In this document: positions 42,504 to 50,637 of the stretch, one piece after another
Position numbering within the stretch: the first letter of the stretch is position 1
Layout: each line of letters begins with the position of its first letter
Assembly: GCA_027482245.1 (NCBI GenBank)
Contig: JAIXWG010000053.1
Coordinates: 61,109-125,108 of the forward strand
Source of the DNA: Acetobacteraceae bacterium
Lineage (GTDB): Bacteria > Pseudomonadota > Alphaproteobacteria > Acetobacterales > Acetobacteraceae
Direction: 5' to 3'
DNA length: 64,000 nucleotides
The notes under the pieces: model-generated
What the model was told of the DNA's origin: nothing
What the model saw: only the letters and a program-made list of their open reading frames with translations
Databases searched by the model: none
Position numbers and translations under genes: made by a program

Positions 42504-43363
42504 CGGCCGATCAGGCGGCGCCACCGCTGGCCGTCGATGCGTCGGAAGACGAGTATCGGCGCTTCAGTGATTTCTTCCATCGCCGGACGGGCATCCAGCT
42601 GGGTGCCGGCAAGCGCTACTTCGTGGACCGGCGCCTGTCCGAACGCATGGCGGCGCTCGGCATGGCGTCGCTGCGCGACTACCTGGCTATGCTGCGCTTC
42701 GAGGATGGCGAAGGCGCCGAGCTGCAGCAGATCATCAACGCGCTGACGATCAACGAGACGTATTTCTACCGGGAAGAATACCAGCTTCGCGCCCTGTCGG
42801 CGGAGATCATGCCGGAACTGGCCACGCTGCGCGGCGGCGCGCCGCTGCGGATCTGGTCGCTGCCCTGCTCGACCGGGGAGGAGCCCTATTCGATCGCGCT
42901 GCACCTTCTGGCGAACTGGCCGGGGCTCGACAGGGTGGACGTGGAGATCGTCGCCTCCGACATCGACACGCAGGTGCTGGCACGGGCGCGCGCCGGCCTC
43001 TACGAGGCAAGGGCCGTGCAGCACCTGCCGCCGGCGCTGCTCGCGGAACACTTCACGCGCGTCGGCGATGCCTGGCGCATTTCCGACACGCTGCAATCGG
43101 TGGTGCGCTTCACCAAGGTGAACCTGCACGATGCGGCTGACATGCGGCGGCATCGCGGGCTCTACGACGTCGTCTTCTGCCGCAACCTCCTCATCTACTT
43201 CGACGATGTATCGCGTCGCCTGGCGGCGGAGACGATCTATGAGGCGCTGCGCCCCGGCGGCTTCGTCTGCCTCGGCCATTCGGAGTCGATGAGCCGCATC
43301 TCCTCATTATTCACGATCCGGAAATTCCGGGATGCTCTCGTGCACCAGAGGGCCATCGCATGA
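42500..43363 (+). CDS. cheR: Chemotaxis protein methyltransferase CheR
   Basis: The start at 42500 overlaps the HEAT gene stop (ATGA) and gives 287 residues; the frame is open upstream to 42302 within that gene. The N-terminal helical domain precedes LTINETYFYREEYQL. The S-adenosylmethionine-binding LRIWSLPCSTGEEPYSIALHLL comes next, then VVFCRNLLIYFDD and GGFVCLGHSES. It methylates receptor glutamates to tune signalling. No receptor-tethering pentapeptide is obvious at the receptor C-termini. It overlaps the next cheY by 4 bp. Confidence 0.95.
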   Translation: MTADQAAPPLAVDASEDEYRRFSDFFHRRTGIQLGAGKRYFVDRRLSERMAALGMASLRDYLAMLRFEDGEGAELQQIINALTINETYFYREEYQLRALSAEIMPELATLRGGAPLRIWSLPCSTGEEPYSIALHLLANWPGLDRVDVEIVASDIDTQVLARARAGLYEARAVQHLPPALLAEHFTRVGDAWRISDTLQSVVRFTKVNLHDAADMRRHRGLYDVVFCRNLLIYFDDVSRRLAAETIYEALRPGGFVCLGHSESMSRISSLFTIRKFRDALVHQRAIA

Positions 43364-43749
43364 ACCCGCTGCCACCGCGCGTCCTGGTCGTCGATGATGC
43401 CACGACGGTCCGCCTCTATCACCGCGACATCCTGGAGGCGGCCGGCCTCATGGTGGAGGAGGCGTCCAATGGCGCGGAGGCGCTGGAGATGCTGCTCCTC
43501 GCCCCCAGCCCGCCGGCGCTGCTGGTGGTGGACGTGAACATGCCGCGGATGGACGGCTACGCCTTCGTCGCCGCGATCCGCGCGGAGCCTGCCCTGGCGT
43601 CGGTGCCCACCATCATGGTGACGACGGAACGCGAGGAGAGTGATGCGGGCCGCAGCTACGCGGCGGGCGCCAATTTGTTCCTGCGCAAGCCGGTGCGCCC
43701 CGAAGCGCTGCGCGGCTTCGCCCGCACCCTGGCGGGGCTGCCGGCATGA
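43360..43749 (+). CDS. cheY: CheY-like response regulator
   Basis: The 129-residue single receiver domain has the acidic pair Asp12-Asp13, phospho-acceptor Asp58 in VVDVNMPRMDG, a TTE switch segment, and the conserved Lys in FLRKPVRPEAL. It has no output domain, so it signals by protein contact, either to a motor switch or to another target. It overlaps both cheR and cheA by 4 bp. It is one of two single-domain CheY proteins in the operon; one may be the output and the other a phosphate sink. Confidence 0.93.
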   Translation: MNPLPPRVLVVDDATTVRLYHRDILEAAGLMVEEASNGAEALEMLLLAPSPPALLVVDVNMPRMDGYAFVAAIRAEPALASVPTIMVTTEREESDAGRSYAAGANLFLRKPVRPEALRGFARTLAGLPA

Positions 43750-45989
43750 GCGGCCTGGCCAATCCGCTGCTGCTGCAGTTCATCCCGGAAGCGCGGGAAT
43801 TGCTGGAACAGGCCGGCAGCGGCCTGCTGCTGCTGGAGCGCGACCCGCACGCCAGCGCGCCAATGAATGAGCTGTTCCGCGCGCTGCACACGCTGAAGGG
43901 CACATCGGGCCTGTTCGAGATCGCGCCCTTCACGCGCCTCGTCCATGCCGGGGAGGATCTGCTTGGCGCCGCGCAGGCGGGACGGCTGCTGCTGACGCCT
44001 GGCCTCGCGGACCTGCTGCTCGACATGCTGGACCAGCTCGGCCGCTGGGTGGATGCGCTGGAAGCCACCGGCGCGCTGCCGCCCGGTGCCGATGCGGAAT
44101 CGGATGGCCGCGCGGCACGACTGCGCGCGCCACTCGGCGCGACGACCGGCGACGCGGCCGCGACGGCGGCGGCACCGGCGGCGATGCCGGACTGGATCGA
44201 GGCGCTGCCAGCGGCCGACCGGGCGGCGCTGCCGCGCGACCGCAGCCTGCTCGCGCTGCGCTATGCGCCGGACGAACACTGCTTCTTCCGCGGCGAGGAT
44301 CCGCTCGGCCTGATCCGGCAATTGCCGGGGCTGCTGCTGCTGCGCCTCGTGCCAGCGGCGCCCTGGCCCGCCGCGGCGGAGGTCGATGCCTTCCGCAGCG
44401 CGCTCCTCTATTTCGCCGTCGCGGAGGCCCCGGCGGAAGCGGCGGAGGAGCTGTTCCGCTACGTGCGGGACCAGGTGGAGCTGACGGTGCTGCCCCCGGG
44501 CTGGGACGCCGTGGCACCACAACCGGCGACGCCGGAGGCCGTCGGGCCGGCGCTGCCGCGCGTGCTGCTGGCCGCGCAGCGCGCGCTGCTGGAAGCCGGC
44601 GGCGCCCGCGACCCGATCGCGGAGGGTCGGGCTGCCGCGGCGCGCGTCGCGCTCACGCGGATCGCCGCCCAGGCCGGCTGGGACGACGTCCCGCTGCCGA
44701 TGGATCGCCCCGGCCTGATCGCCGCCATCGCGGCGCTGGAGGCCCGGCTGCAGCCGCCCGCCACGATTCCGTCGGAGGATCAAGCCCAGGTCGCGGAGGC
44801 GCCACGCGCGGCGCCGACCACGCTTCGCGTCGAACAGGCCAAGATCGACGCGCTGATGAACCTGATCGGGGAGTTGATCGTCGCCAAGAACGCGCTGGCG
44901 TGGCTGGCGCGGCGGGCGGAGACGGAGACCCTGTCACCGCGCGAATTGGCGCGGGAGATCAAGGACCGCCAGGCGCTGGTCAGCCGCATCGCCGAATCGA
45001 TGCAGGGCGCCGTGATGGCGGTGCGCATGCTGCCGGTGGAGCAGGTGTTCCAGCGCTTCCCGCGCCTGGTGCGCGACATCGCCCGGCGCCTCGACAAGCG
45101 GGCGGAGCTGGTGCTGGAAGGCGGCGAGACGGAAGCCGACAAGACCATCGTGGAGGCTCTGGCCGACCCGCTGGTGCACATGGTCCGCAACAGCCTGGAC
45201 CACGGGATCGAGACGCCGGCGGAGCGCATCGCGGCCGGCAAGCCGGAACACGGCACGCTGCGCCTCTCGGCCGCGGCGGAGAACGACCATGTCGTCATCC
45301 GCGTGAGTGACGACGGGCGCGGGCTCGACCCAGCGCGGCTGCGGGCTCGCGTCGTCGAGAAGGGGCTGATGACGGCCGATCGCGCTAACGCGCTGTCCGA
45401 TGAGGAAGCGTGCCAGCTCATCTTCCTGCCTGGCTTCTCCACCGCCACCGTCGTCTCCGACCTCTCCGGCCGCGGCGTCGGCATGGATGTCGTGCGCAGC
45501 ACGATCGAGGGTGCGGGCGGGCACCTCGCGCTCTCCTCCCGCAAGGGGGAGGGCACGCGCTTCGAGATCATCCTTCCGCTCTCCATGGCGGTGACGCGGC
45601 TGATGACCATCGCCTGCGGCGAACGCCTGTTCGGCGTGCCGATGGGGCTGGTGGCGGAGACGGTGCGCGTGCCGCGTGCCAGCCTGCACAGTGTGGGAGA
45701 CCGCGAGGCCTTCGTCCTGCGCGACCGCATCGTGCCCGTGCTGCGCCTCGCCCGGCTGCTCGACCTGCCGGAGCCCGAGGGCGAGCCGCCGGCGGAGGAG
45801 GCGATCCTGGTCGTGCGCGTGAATGGCGAACGCACCGGCCTCGTCGTCGGCGCCTTCCGCGAGGTGATGGAGGCGATCGTGCGGCCGCTGGAAGGCGTGC
45901 TGGCCGGGCTGCCGGGCTTCGGCGGCACGACGCTGCTCGGCGATGGCCGCGTGCTGCTCATCCTCGACCTGCCGGAGCTGATGCGCTGA
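43746..45989 (+). CDS. cheA: Chemotaxis histidine kinase CheA
   Basis: The 747-residue kinase begins with an HPt domain, with phospho-acceptor His48 in ALHTLKGTSGLFE. In place of a classical P2 it has an unusual domain near residues 150-260 that includes LRYAPDEHCFFRGEDPLGLIRQLPG. Dimerisation helices start near residue 359 (TLRVEQAKIDALMNLIGELIVAKN). The ATPase domain shows HMVRNSLDHGIETP, DDGRGLD and GRGVGMDVV. A C-terminal CheW-like domain (MTIACGERLFGVPMGLVAETVRVP) ends the protein. It couples receptor state to the two CheY proteins. Its stop overlaps the next start by one base. Confidence 0.95.
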   Translation: MSGLANPLLLQFIPEARELLEQAGSGLLLLERDPHASAPMNELFRALHTLKGTSGLFEIAPFTRLVHAGEDLLGAAQAGRLLLTPGLADLLLDMLDQLGRWVDALEATGALPPGADAESDGRAARLRAPLGATTGDAAATAAAPAAMPDWIEALPAADRAALPRDRSLLALRYAPDEHCFFRGEDPLGLIRQLPGLLLLRLVPAAPWPAAAEVDAFRSALLYFAVAEAPAEAAEELFRYVRDQVELTVLPPGWDAVAPQPATPEAVGPALPRVLLAAQRALLEAGGARDPIAEGRAAAARVALTRIAAQAGWDDVPLPMDRPGLIAAIAALEARLQPPATIPSEDQAQVAEAPRAAPTTLRVEQAKIDALMNLIGELIVAKNALAWLARRAETETLSPRELAREIKDRQALVSRIAESMQGAVMAVRMLPVEQVFQRFPRLVRDIARRLDKRAELVLEGGETEADKTIVEALADPLVHMVRNSLDHGIETPAERIAAGKPEHGTLRLSAAAENDHVVIRVSDDGRGLDPARLRARVVEKGLMTADRANALSDEEACQLIFLPGFSTATVVSDLSGRGVGMDVVRSTIEGAGGHLALSSRKGEGTRFEIILPLSMAVTRLMTIACGERLFGVPMGLVAETVRVPRASLHSVGDREAFVLRDRIVPVLRLARLLDLPEPEGEPPAEEAILVVRVNGERTGLVVGAFREVMEAIVRPLEGVLAGLPGFGGTTLLGDGRVLLILDLPELMR

Positions 45990-46237
45990 TGCCCGTCGCG
46001 ATGCATGAAGGCATGGTGGTGTTCGACGGCGCCTGCACGGTCGAGGAAGCCGAGCCCCTGCTGGCCTGGCTGCGGGAGACGCCGGATGCGGCGATCGACC
46101 TGCAGGCCTGTTCCGTGCTGCATGCCGCGCTGGCGCAGCTCATCCTCGCGCTCCGGCCCCGCATCGCGGCGCCGCCGCGCGATCCCGTCCTGGCCGCCGC
46201 CTTGATGGCGGCCCCACTGCCCATACAGGTGACCTGA
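45989..46237 (+). CDS. Small STAS-like protein in the chemosensory operon
   Basis: The 82-residue protein starts at the TGATG overlap with cheA and ends by overlapping the second cheY in the same way. The pattern MVVFDGACTVEEAEPLLAWLRE, then AAIDLQACSVLHAALAQLILALRP, matches a STAS-like alpha/beta fold of the anti-sigma-factor-antagonist or MlaB type. The usual phospho-Ser position appears to be Cys or Ser within QACSVLH. The frame is open far upstream inside cheA, but that extension is an artefact. STAS proteins in such operons may switch partners under phosphorylation. The function here is unknown. Confidence 0.65.
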   Translation: MPVAMHEGMVVFDGACTVEEAEPLLAWLRETPDAAIDLQACSVLHAALAQLILALRPRIAAPPRDPVLAAALMAAPLPIQVT

Positions 46238-46605
46238 TGAAGTCCATCCTCCTCGTCGACGACAGCGCGACGATGTTGGCGAGCATGGCCAGCCTGCTGA
46301 CGCAGGCCGGACAGCCCGTGGAGAAGGCCGCGAGCGCTGAAGAAGCGCTGGTGAAGCTGAAGGCCGCGCCGCCACTGCGCGCCATCATCACGGACTACCA
46401 CATGCCCGGCATGAACGGCGCGGCGCTGGTGCGGGAAGTGCGCAAGCTGGCCCTTTACCGCTTCCTGCCGATCCTGCTGCTGACGACAGAATCGGACCAG
46501 GCGAAACGGGACGAGGCGCGGGCGGCCGGGGCGACGGGATGGCTCGTCAAGCCGGTGGATGGCGAGAAGCTGATGGCGGTGCTGCGCCAAGTGGCGCCGG
46601 CCTGA
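46237..46605 (+). CDS. cheY: Second CheY-like response regulator
   Basis: The 122-residue single receiver domain has Asp8-Asp9, phospho-acceptor Asp53 in [11 protein letters not shown], the TTES switch segment and the Lys in [11 protein letters not shown]. It is more typical of the CheY family next to CheA genes than the first copy. Its start overlaps the STAS-like gene stop by one base. It probably receives phosphate from CheA, but the output is not revealed by context; no flagellar genes are in the window. Confidence 0.93.
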   Translation: MKSILLVDDSATMLASMASLLTQAGQPVEKAASAEEALVKLKAAPPLRAIITDYHMPGMNGAALVREVRKLALYRFLPILLLTTESDQAKRDEARAAGATGWLVKPVDGEKLMAVLRQVAPA

Positions 46606-46613
46606 GACGCGCC

Positions 46614-47840
46614 ATGCCCTTCGATGCGGCTGCCCCCCCGATGACGCCGCGCGGCACCCGATGGGGTCCCCTGCTGGGCTGCGCGGTGGCGGGTACCGCG
46701 TGCAGCCTGTTGGCCGCCGGGGGCGCCCGCTGGCTGGCCGGGCCGGGCCTGGTCGCGGATCTCGCCGGGGCCTGTGGCTTCGCGCTGGCGCTGCTGCCGC
46801 TGGCGCGCGGCGGGGCGCCTGCCCCGGTTGTCGCCATGCCGGAAGCCGGGGCGCCGCTCCCCACTGCCGCGCTGCCGGAGGAGGCCGGGCCCGGCGATGC
46901 CGTGGCGGCGGAACTCGACCGCTACCGGGAGGTGGCGGAAATCCTGGTGCGTCAGGTGCAGGGCGCGGTGGCGGAGACGGAGGCCGCGGCGCTGTCGCTG
47001 GTCGGCCAGATGGATGCGGTGGATGGCGGCATGCGCAGCCTGCGCGGCGCCATCGCCACGGCGCAGCAGGAAGCGGGCGCGCTGACCACCTCCGGCCGGC
47101 AGGAGGTCGTGGCGATGCGGGAGGCGGTGACGGCGCTGCGCGACCGCGTGCTGGCCCGCACCGCGGAGATCGCGGCAGACCGCGGCACCTACCAGCGCAT
47201 CGCGCAGGAAGCCGAGGATTTCACCGCCGCGGTGTCGGAGATCGGCCGCATCGCAGCGCAGACGCGCCTGCTGGCGCTGAACGCGACCATCGAGGCATCC
47301 CGCGCGGGGGAGGCCGGCAAGGGCTTCGCGGTGGTGGCGATGGAGGTCCGCAACCTGGCTGGCCAGACCGCCAAGGTGGCTGATGGCGTCGCAGAAGGAC
47401 TCGGCCGCCTGCGGCAGCTGACGCAGCTGCGCCTGTCGGATGCGCTGGACACCGAGGCCGAGGATAGGCTGCTGGCGAATGCAAGCCGCACGGCGGAGGC
47501 CGCCGAGAAGGGTTTCGCAGCCCTGGCCGAGACGGCCGCGGGCACGCTGGCGGCGGCGGAGGCCTCCGGCGGCGCCGTGGCCGGCCACGTCACCAAGGCG
47601 CTGGCCGGCACGCAGTTCCAGGACATCGTGCGCCAGCGGCTTGAACAGGTGGGGCTGAGCCTCGACCGGCTCGGCGCCCATGCCGCCTGCCTGGCCGCGG
47701 CGCTGCGCGATGCGGGGCCGGTGGAGCCGGTGCAGGGCGCGCTGCTGGACCCGATGCAGGCGGGCTACGTCATGCAGTCGCAGCGCGCCGCGCATGGAGA
47801 GGGCGCGACCGGCGGCGGTCCGGCGATCGAGCTGTTCTGA
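46614..47840 (+). CDS. Membrane-anchored methyl-accepting-type signalling protein
   Basis: The start at 46614 gives 408 residues. Two N-terminal hydrophobic segments near residues 20-60 ([18 protein letters not shown] and [19 protein letters not shown]) are followed by a short linker, with no periplasmic sensing domain between them. The coiled-coil signalling region has the tip [38 protein letters not shown] near residues 210-250. The tip differs from classical receptors ([15 protein letters not shown]). The C-terminal segment [22 protein letters not shown] resembles proteins that assist CheA or act on phospho-CheY. It could be a receptor or an accessory regulator. Confidence 0.8.
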   Translation: MPFDAAAPPMTPRGTRWGPLLGCAVAGTACSLLAAGGARWLAGPGLVADLAGACGFALALLPLARGGAPAPVVAMPEAGAPLPTAALPEEAGPGDAVAAELDRYREVAEILVRQVQGAVAETEAAALSLVGQMDAVDGGMRSLRGAIATAQQEAGALTTSGRQEVVAMREAVTALRDRVLARTAEIAADRGTYQRIAQEAEDFTAAVSEIGRIAAQTRLLALNATIEASRAGEAGKGFAVVAMEVRNLAGQTAKVADGVAEGLGRLRQLTQLRLSDALDTEAEDRLLANASRTAEAAEKGFAALAETAAGTLAAAEASGGAVAGHVTKALAGTQFQDIVRQRLEQVGLSLDRLGAHAACLAAALRDAGPVEPVQGALLDPMQAGYVMQSQRAAHGEGATGGGPAIELF

Positions 47841-47858
47841 GGGAACGGGCCGGGGGGG

Positions 47859-48593
47859 TCACTCCGCCGCGGCGCGCAGCGGCTTCGGCCTCTCGCCGCC
47901 GATGCGGCGCGTCAGCGCCACCGCCGCCTCCACCAGGATCGGCCGCGCCGCGGCCACCGCCTCCGGCGTCCAGCGGATGACGGGGGCTGACAGCGCCAGC
48001 GCGCCCGCCAGCGCGTCGCCGGGCCCAAAGACCGGCACGGCCATGGCCCCGGTATGCGGGTCCGTCGCGCCCATGGTGACGATCGGCAGGTCGATCGCCG
48101 CCGCATAGCCCGGCAGCGGCCGCGGCGCGAAGGCGCGCAGCACCTGCGCGATGGCGGAGCTGTCGAGCGGCAGCGCATCGCCGACCCGCACATGCAGGCG
48201 CAGCAGGTGCGGGCTGTCCACGCGGAACAGGCAGAGCCGCTGTTCGCCGCGCCGGACGTAGAAGGCCGCCGTCTCCCCGGTGCGGGCGACCAGCTCCTCC
48301 AGCACGGGCAGCACATGCGCCTCCATGCGGAAGGACTGGGTGTAGATGGTGCCGAGGCGCAGCACTTCCGCATCCAGGCGGTAGGATCCGTCCCCGGCCC
48401 GCGCGATGAAGCCGTGCTCCTCGAGCGAGATGGCGAGGCGCATGATGGTGCTCTTCACCAGCCCCGTCCGCTCCGCGAGCTCGGCCAGCGACAGCGTGCG
48501 GTCGCCCTTGCGGAAGGCGGAGAGAACCGTCAGCGCGCGATCAGCCGAGGCCACGCCCTCCAGCGCCGGTCGCCGCTTCGCCTTCTCCGCCAT
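47859..48593 (-). CDS. IclR-family transcriptional regulator
   Basis: The 244-residue protein has an N-terminal winged helix (SLAELAERTGLVKSTIMRLAISLEEHGFIARAGDGSYRLD) and an IclR effector domain with FYVRRGEQRLCLFRVDSPHLLRL and VRVGDALPLDSSA. IclR proteins commonly control organic-acid or aromatic catabolism and bind short palindromes. It is the last gene of a minus-strand unit (Bug - SMP-30 - IclR), 27 bp after the SMP-30 gene. The palindrome at 50566-50580 in the divergent promoter of this cluster is its most likely target. Its C-terminus ends 18 bp from the convergent chemosensory operon. Confidence 0.92.
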   Translation of the reverse strand: MAEKAKRRPALEGVASADRALTVLSAFRKGDRTLSLAELAERTGLVKSTIMRLAISLEEHGFIARAGDGSYRLDAEVLRLGTIYTQSFRMEAHVLPVLEELVARTGETAAFYVRRGEQRLCLFRVDSPHLLRLHVRVGDALPLDSSAIAQVLRAFAPRPLPGYAAAIDLPIVTMGATDPHTGAMAVPVFGPGDALAGALALSAPVIRWTPEAVAAARPILVEAAVALTRRIGGERPKPLRAAAE

Positions 48594-48620
48594 GCCCGCC
48601 TCCGGCTGCCCGGCCCCTCT

Positions 48621-49517
48621 CTAGCCCGGATCGAGGCGCGCGCGCAGCACCTGCCCCGTCTCGCTCTCCGTGATGAAGAGGTCGCGGCCATCGGCGCCGC
48701 CGAGGCAGAGATTGGTGGTGGAAGCACCGGCGCAGGAGGTTATGGCGAGCGTCGGCTCCGCCCGCGCATTGAAGCGCCAGATGGTGCCGATGCCGGTATG
48801 CGCGACCAGCAGCTGGCCGTCGGGGGCGAAGGCCAGGCCATCCGGCCCGCCGGGGCCGCCATGCAGGTGGATGAAGATGCCCGCCTTGGTCACCGCGCCA
48901 TCGCCCTGCAGCGGCAGGCGCCAGACCTGGTTGGCGCGCGTCACGGCCACGAGGCAGTGCGAGAGATCGGGCGCGACGACAATGCCGTTCGGGCTCGGCA
49001 CCGTGTCGATCAGCCGGTCGAGCCTTCCATCGGGCCAGAGGCGATAGACGCGCCCGCTGGGGTCATGCAGCCCGGTCTGCCCCTGGTCGGTGAAGAAGAT
49101 GCTGCCATCGAGGGCGAGGCAGAGGTCGTTGAGGCCCTTGAAGCCTTCGCTCCGCGCATCCTCCAGCAGCGGCGTGATGCCGCCACTCGCCGGGTCCACG
49201 CGCAGCAGGCCGCGCTTGTAGTCGGTGACGAGCAGCATGCCGTCCGGCGCAACCTTCAGCCCGTTCGGCCAGCCGTCATACTCCGCGACCAGCGTCCACC
49301 CGCCATCCGCGCCGATGCGAAAGATGCGGCCGAAGGGAATGTCGGTGACGTAGAGCCGACCCTGGTCGTCGAAGCAGGGACCTTCGAGGAAGCTGTCGAT
49401 CGCCCGGCCACCGCGGTTCCACCGCGCCCAGGCGGTCGGGCGCGGCTGGCGGAAGCGGTCCGGCAGGCGCGTGAAGACCTCCGTGCCGCGGCGCGGCGGC
49501 GGCGCGAAATAGCCCAT
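48621..49517 (-). CDS. SMP-30/gluconolactonase-family hydrolase
   Basis: The start at 49517 gives 298 residues; the frame is open upstream to 49874 inside the Bug gene. The six-bladed propeller family uses a divalent metal to hydrolyse lactones. Visible segments are SFLEGPCFDDQGRLYVTD, with the usual Glu ligand, then VAPDGMLLVTDYKRG. The second ligand region is EGFKGLNDLCLALDGSIFFTDQGQTG, and the third is HGGPGGPDGLAFAPDGQLLVAH. No signal peptide is present. It starts 4 bp after the Bug stop. It probably opens a sugar-acid or organic-acid lactone imported by the neighbouring Bug proteins. Confidence 0.9.
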   Translation of the reverse strand: MGYFAPPPRRGTEVFTRLPDRFRQPRPTAWARWNRGGRAIDSFLEGPCFDDQGRLYVTDIPFGRIFRIGADGGWTLVAEYDGWPNGLKVAPDGMLLVTDYKRGLLRVDPASGGITPLLEDARSEGFKGLNDLCLALDGSIFFTDQGQTGLHDPSGRVYRLWPDGRLDRLIDTVPSPNGIVVAPDLSHCLVAVTRANQVWRLPLQGDGAVTKAGIFIHLHGGPGGPDGLAFAPDGQLLVAHTGIGTIWRFNARAEPTLAITSCAGASTTNLCLGGADGRDLFITESETGQVLRARLDPG

Positions 49518-49521
49518 GGCG

Positions 49522-50517
49522 CTACTGCCGCTCGATGCCGCTGGTCTCGGCGACGCTGCGCCAGCGCTGCGTTTCCTCCGCCAGCAGGGCGGCGAAGGCG
49601 GCGGGCGGCATGCCGCCGGGCTCGGAGGCGATGGAGGCGAGGAAGTCGCGCATGTCATCGGCCTGCAGCGCCTTGGCGATATCCGCCTGCAGGCGGGCCA
49701 CGACGGCATCCGGCGTGCCGGCGGGGGCGGCGATGCCGGACCAGTTGACCACGCCTTCCCCGTTCGGGCCGAGGTTGGGCAGCCCGGCCTCCGGGAAGGT
49801 CGGCACATCGGGGAAGGCGGGGCTGCGGCGCGCGCCGGACAGCGCCAGCACGCGCAGCGCGCCGCCCTGCACATGGCCGAGCGCGGAGCCGAGCGAGACC
49901 ATCACCACATCGACCTGCTTCGCGATCACCGCCGTCACGGCATCGCCGGCGCCACGGAAGGGCACGTGCAGCATGCGGATGCCGGCGGCCTGGGCGAAGG
50001 CGGCGGTGGCGAAATGCGGCGCGCTGCCGATGCCGCCGGTGCCGTAGGTGATCCGCTCCGGCTCCGCCTTCGCCGCGGCGACGAGCGCGCCGAGGTCCCG
50101 CCAGGGCGCGTCCCGATGGACGGCGATCATGACGGGGGAGAAGGCGCTGACGGTCACGGGGCGGAAGGCGGTGGCGTGGTCGAAGGGCAGGCGCTGGAAC
50201 AGGTAGGGCAGCATCGCATAGGTGTTGTCCATGGCGAGCAGCGTGTGGCCATCCGGTGCCGCGCGGGCGACGTCGGCGGCGCCGATCGTGCCCGTGGCGC
50301 CAGACTTGTTCTCCACCACCACCGGCCGGCCGAGGCTTTCCGAGAGCTTCGGCGCCAGGCGTCGCGCGATCGTGTCCACCGCCCCGCCGGGCGCCCAGGC
50401 GACGACGACTCGGATGGGGCGGGACGGCCAGGCCTCGGCCTGGGCGAAGGCGGCGCGCGGCAGGGCGAGCGGCGCGGCGGCGAGGGCGGCGTGGAGGATC
50501 CGGCGGCGGGAGAGCAT
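49522..50517 (-). CDS. Bug-family (TTT) periplasmic substrate-binding protein 8
   Basis: The 331-residue precursor has the signal MLSRRRILHAALAAAPLALPRAAFAQ. It shows RPIRVVVAWAPGGAVD, with Trp for the usual Phe, then VVVENKSGATGTIG, APDGHTLLAMDNTYAMLPY and HVPFRGAGDAV. It is the first gene of the minus-strand unit with SMP-30 and IclR, and it is divergent from Bug 9 across 120 bp that contain the palindrome. The Ser-Gly-Ala-Thr loop replacing the usual Pro-Gly-Gly/Ala suggests a distinct ligand. Confidence 0.93.
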   Translation of the reverse strand: MLSRRRILHAALAAAPLALPRAAFAQAEAWPSRPIRVVVAWAPGGAVDTIARRLAPKLSESLGRPVVVENKSGATGTIGAADVARAAPDGHTLLAMDNTYAMLPYLFQRLPFDHATAFRPVTVSAFSPVMIAVHRDAPWRDLGALVAAAKAEPERITYGTGGIGSAPHFATAAFAQAAGIRMLHVPFRGAGDAVTAVIAKQVDVVMVSLGSALGHVQGGALRVLALSGARRSPAFPDVPTFPEAGLPNLGPNGEGVVNWSGIAAPAGTPDAVVARLQADIAKALQADDMRDFLASIASEPGGMPPAAFAALLAEETQRWRSVAETSGIERQ

Positions 50518-50565
50518 GGATCGGGTTCCTTCCCTGGACGGGCCCGGTTGATTGGGCTTGCATTT

Positions 50566-50580
50566 CGAAACGGCGTTTCG
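50566..50580. promoter_or_regulatory. Perfect 15-bp palindrome, IclR-type operator candidate
   Basis: CGAAACG-G-CGTTTCG lies in the divergent region between Bug 8 (-) and Bug 9 (+), 49 bp from the former start and 57 bp from the latter. Size and composition (CGAAAC/GTTTCG) fit IclR-family boxes, and an iclR-type gene belongs to the same cluster. Confidence 0.6.
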
Positions 50581-50637
50581 CTATGAGCCTTTCCCCAAGA
50601 CGCTTGTCAACAAGATCGATGGGAAGGAATCGCTGCC

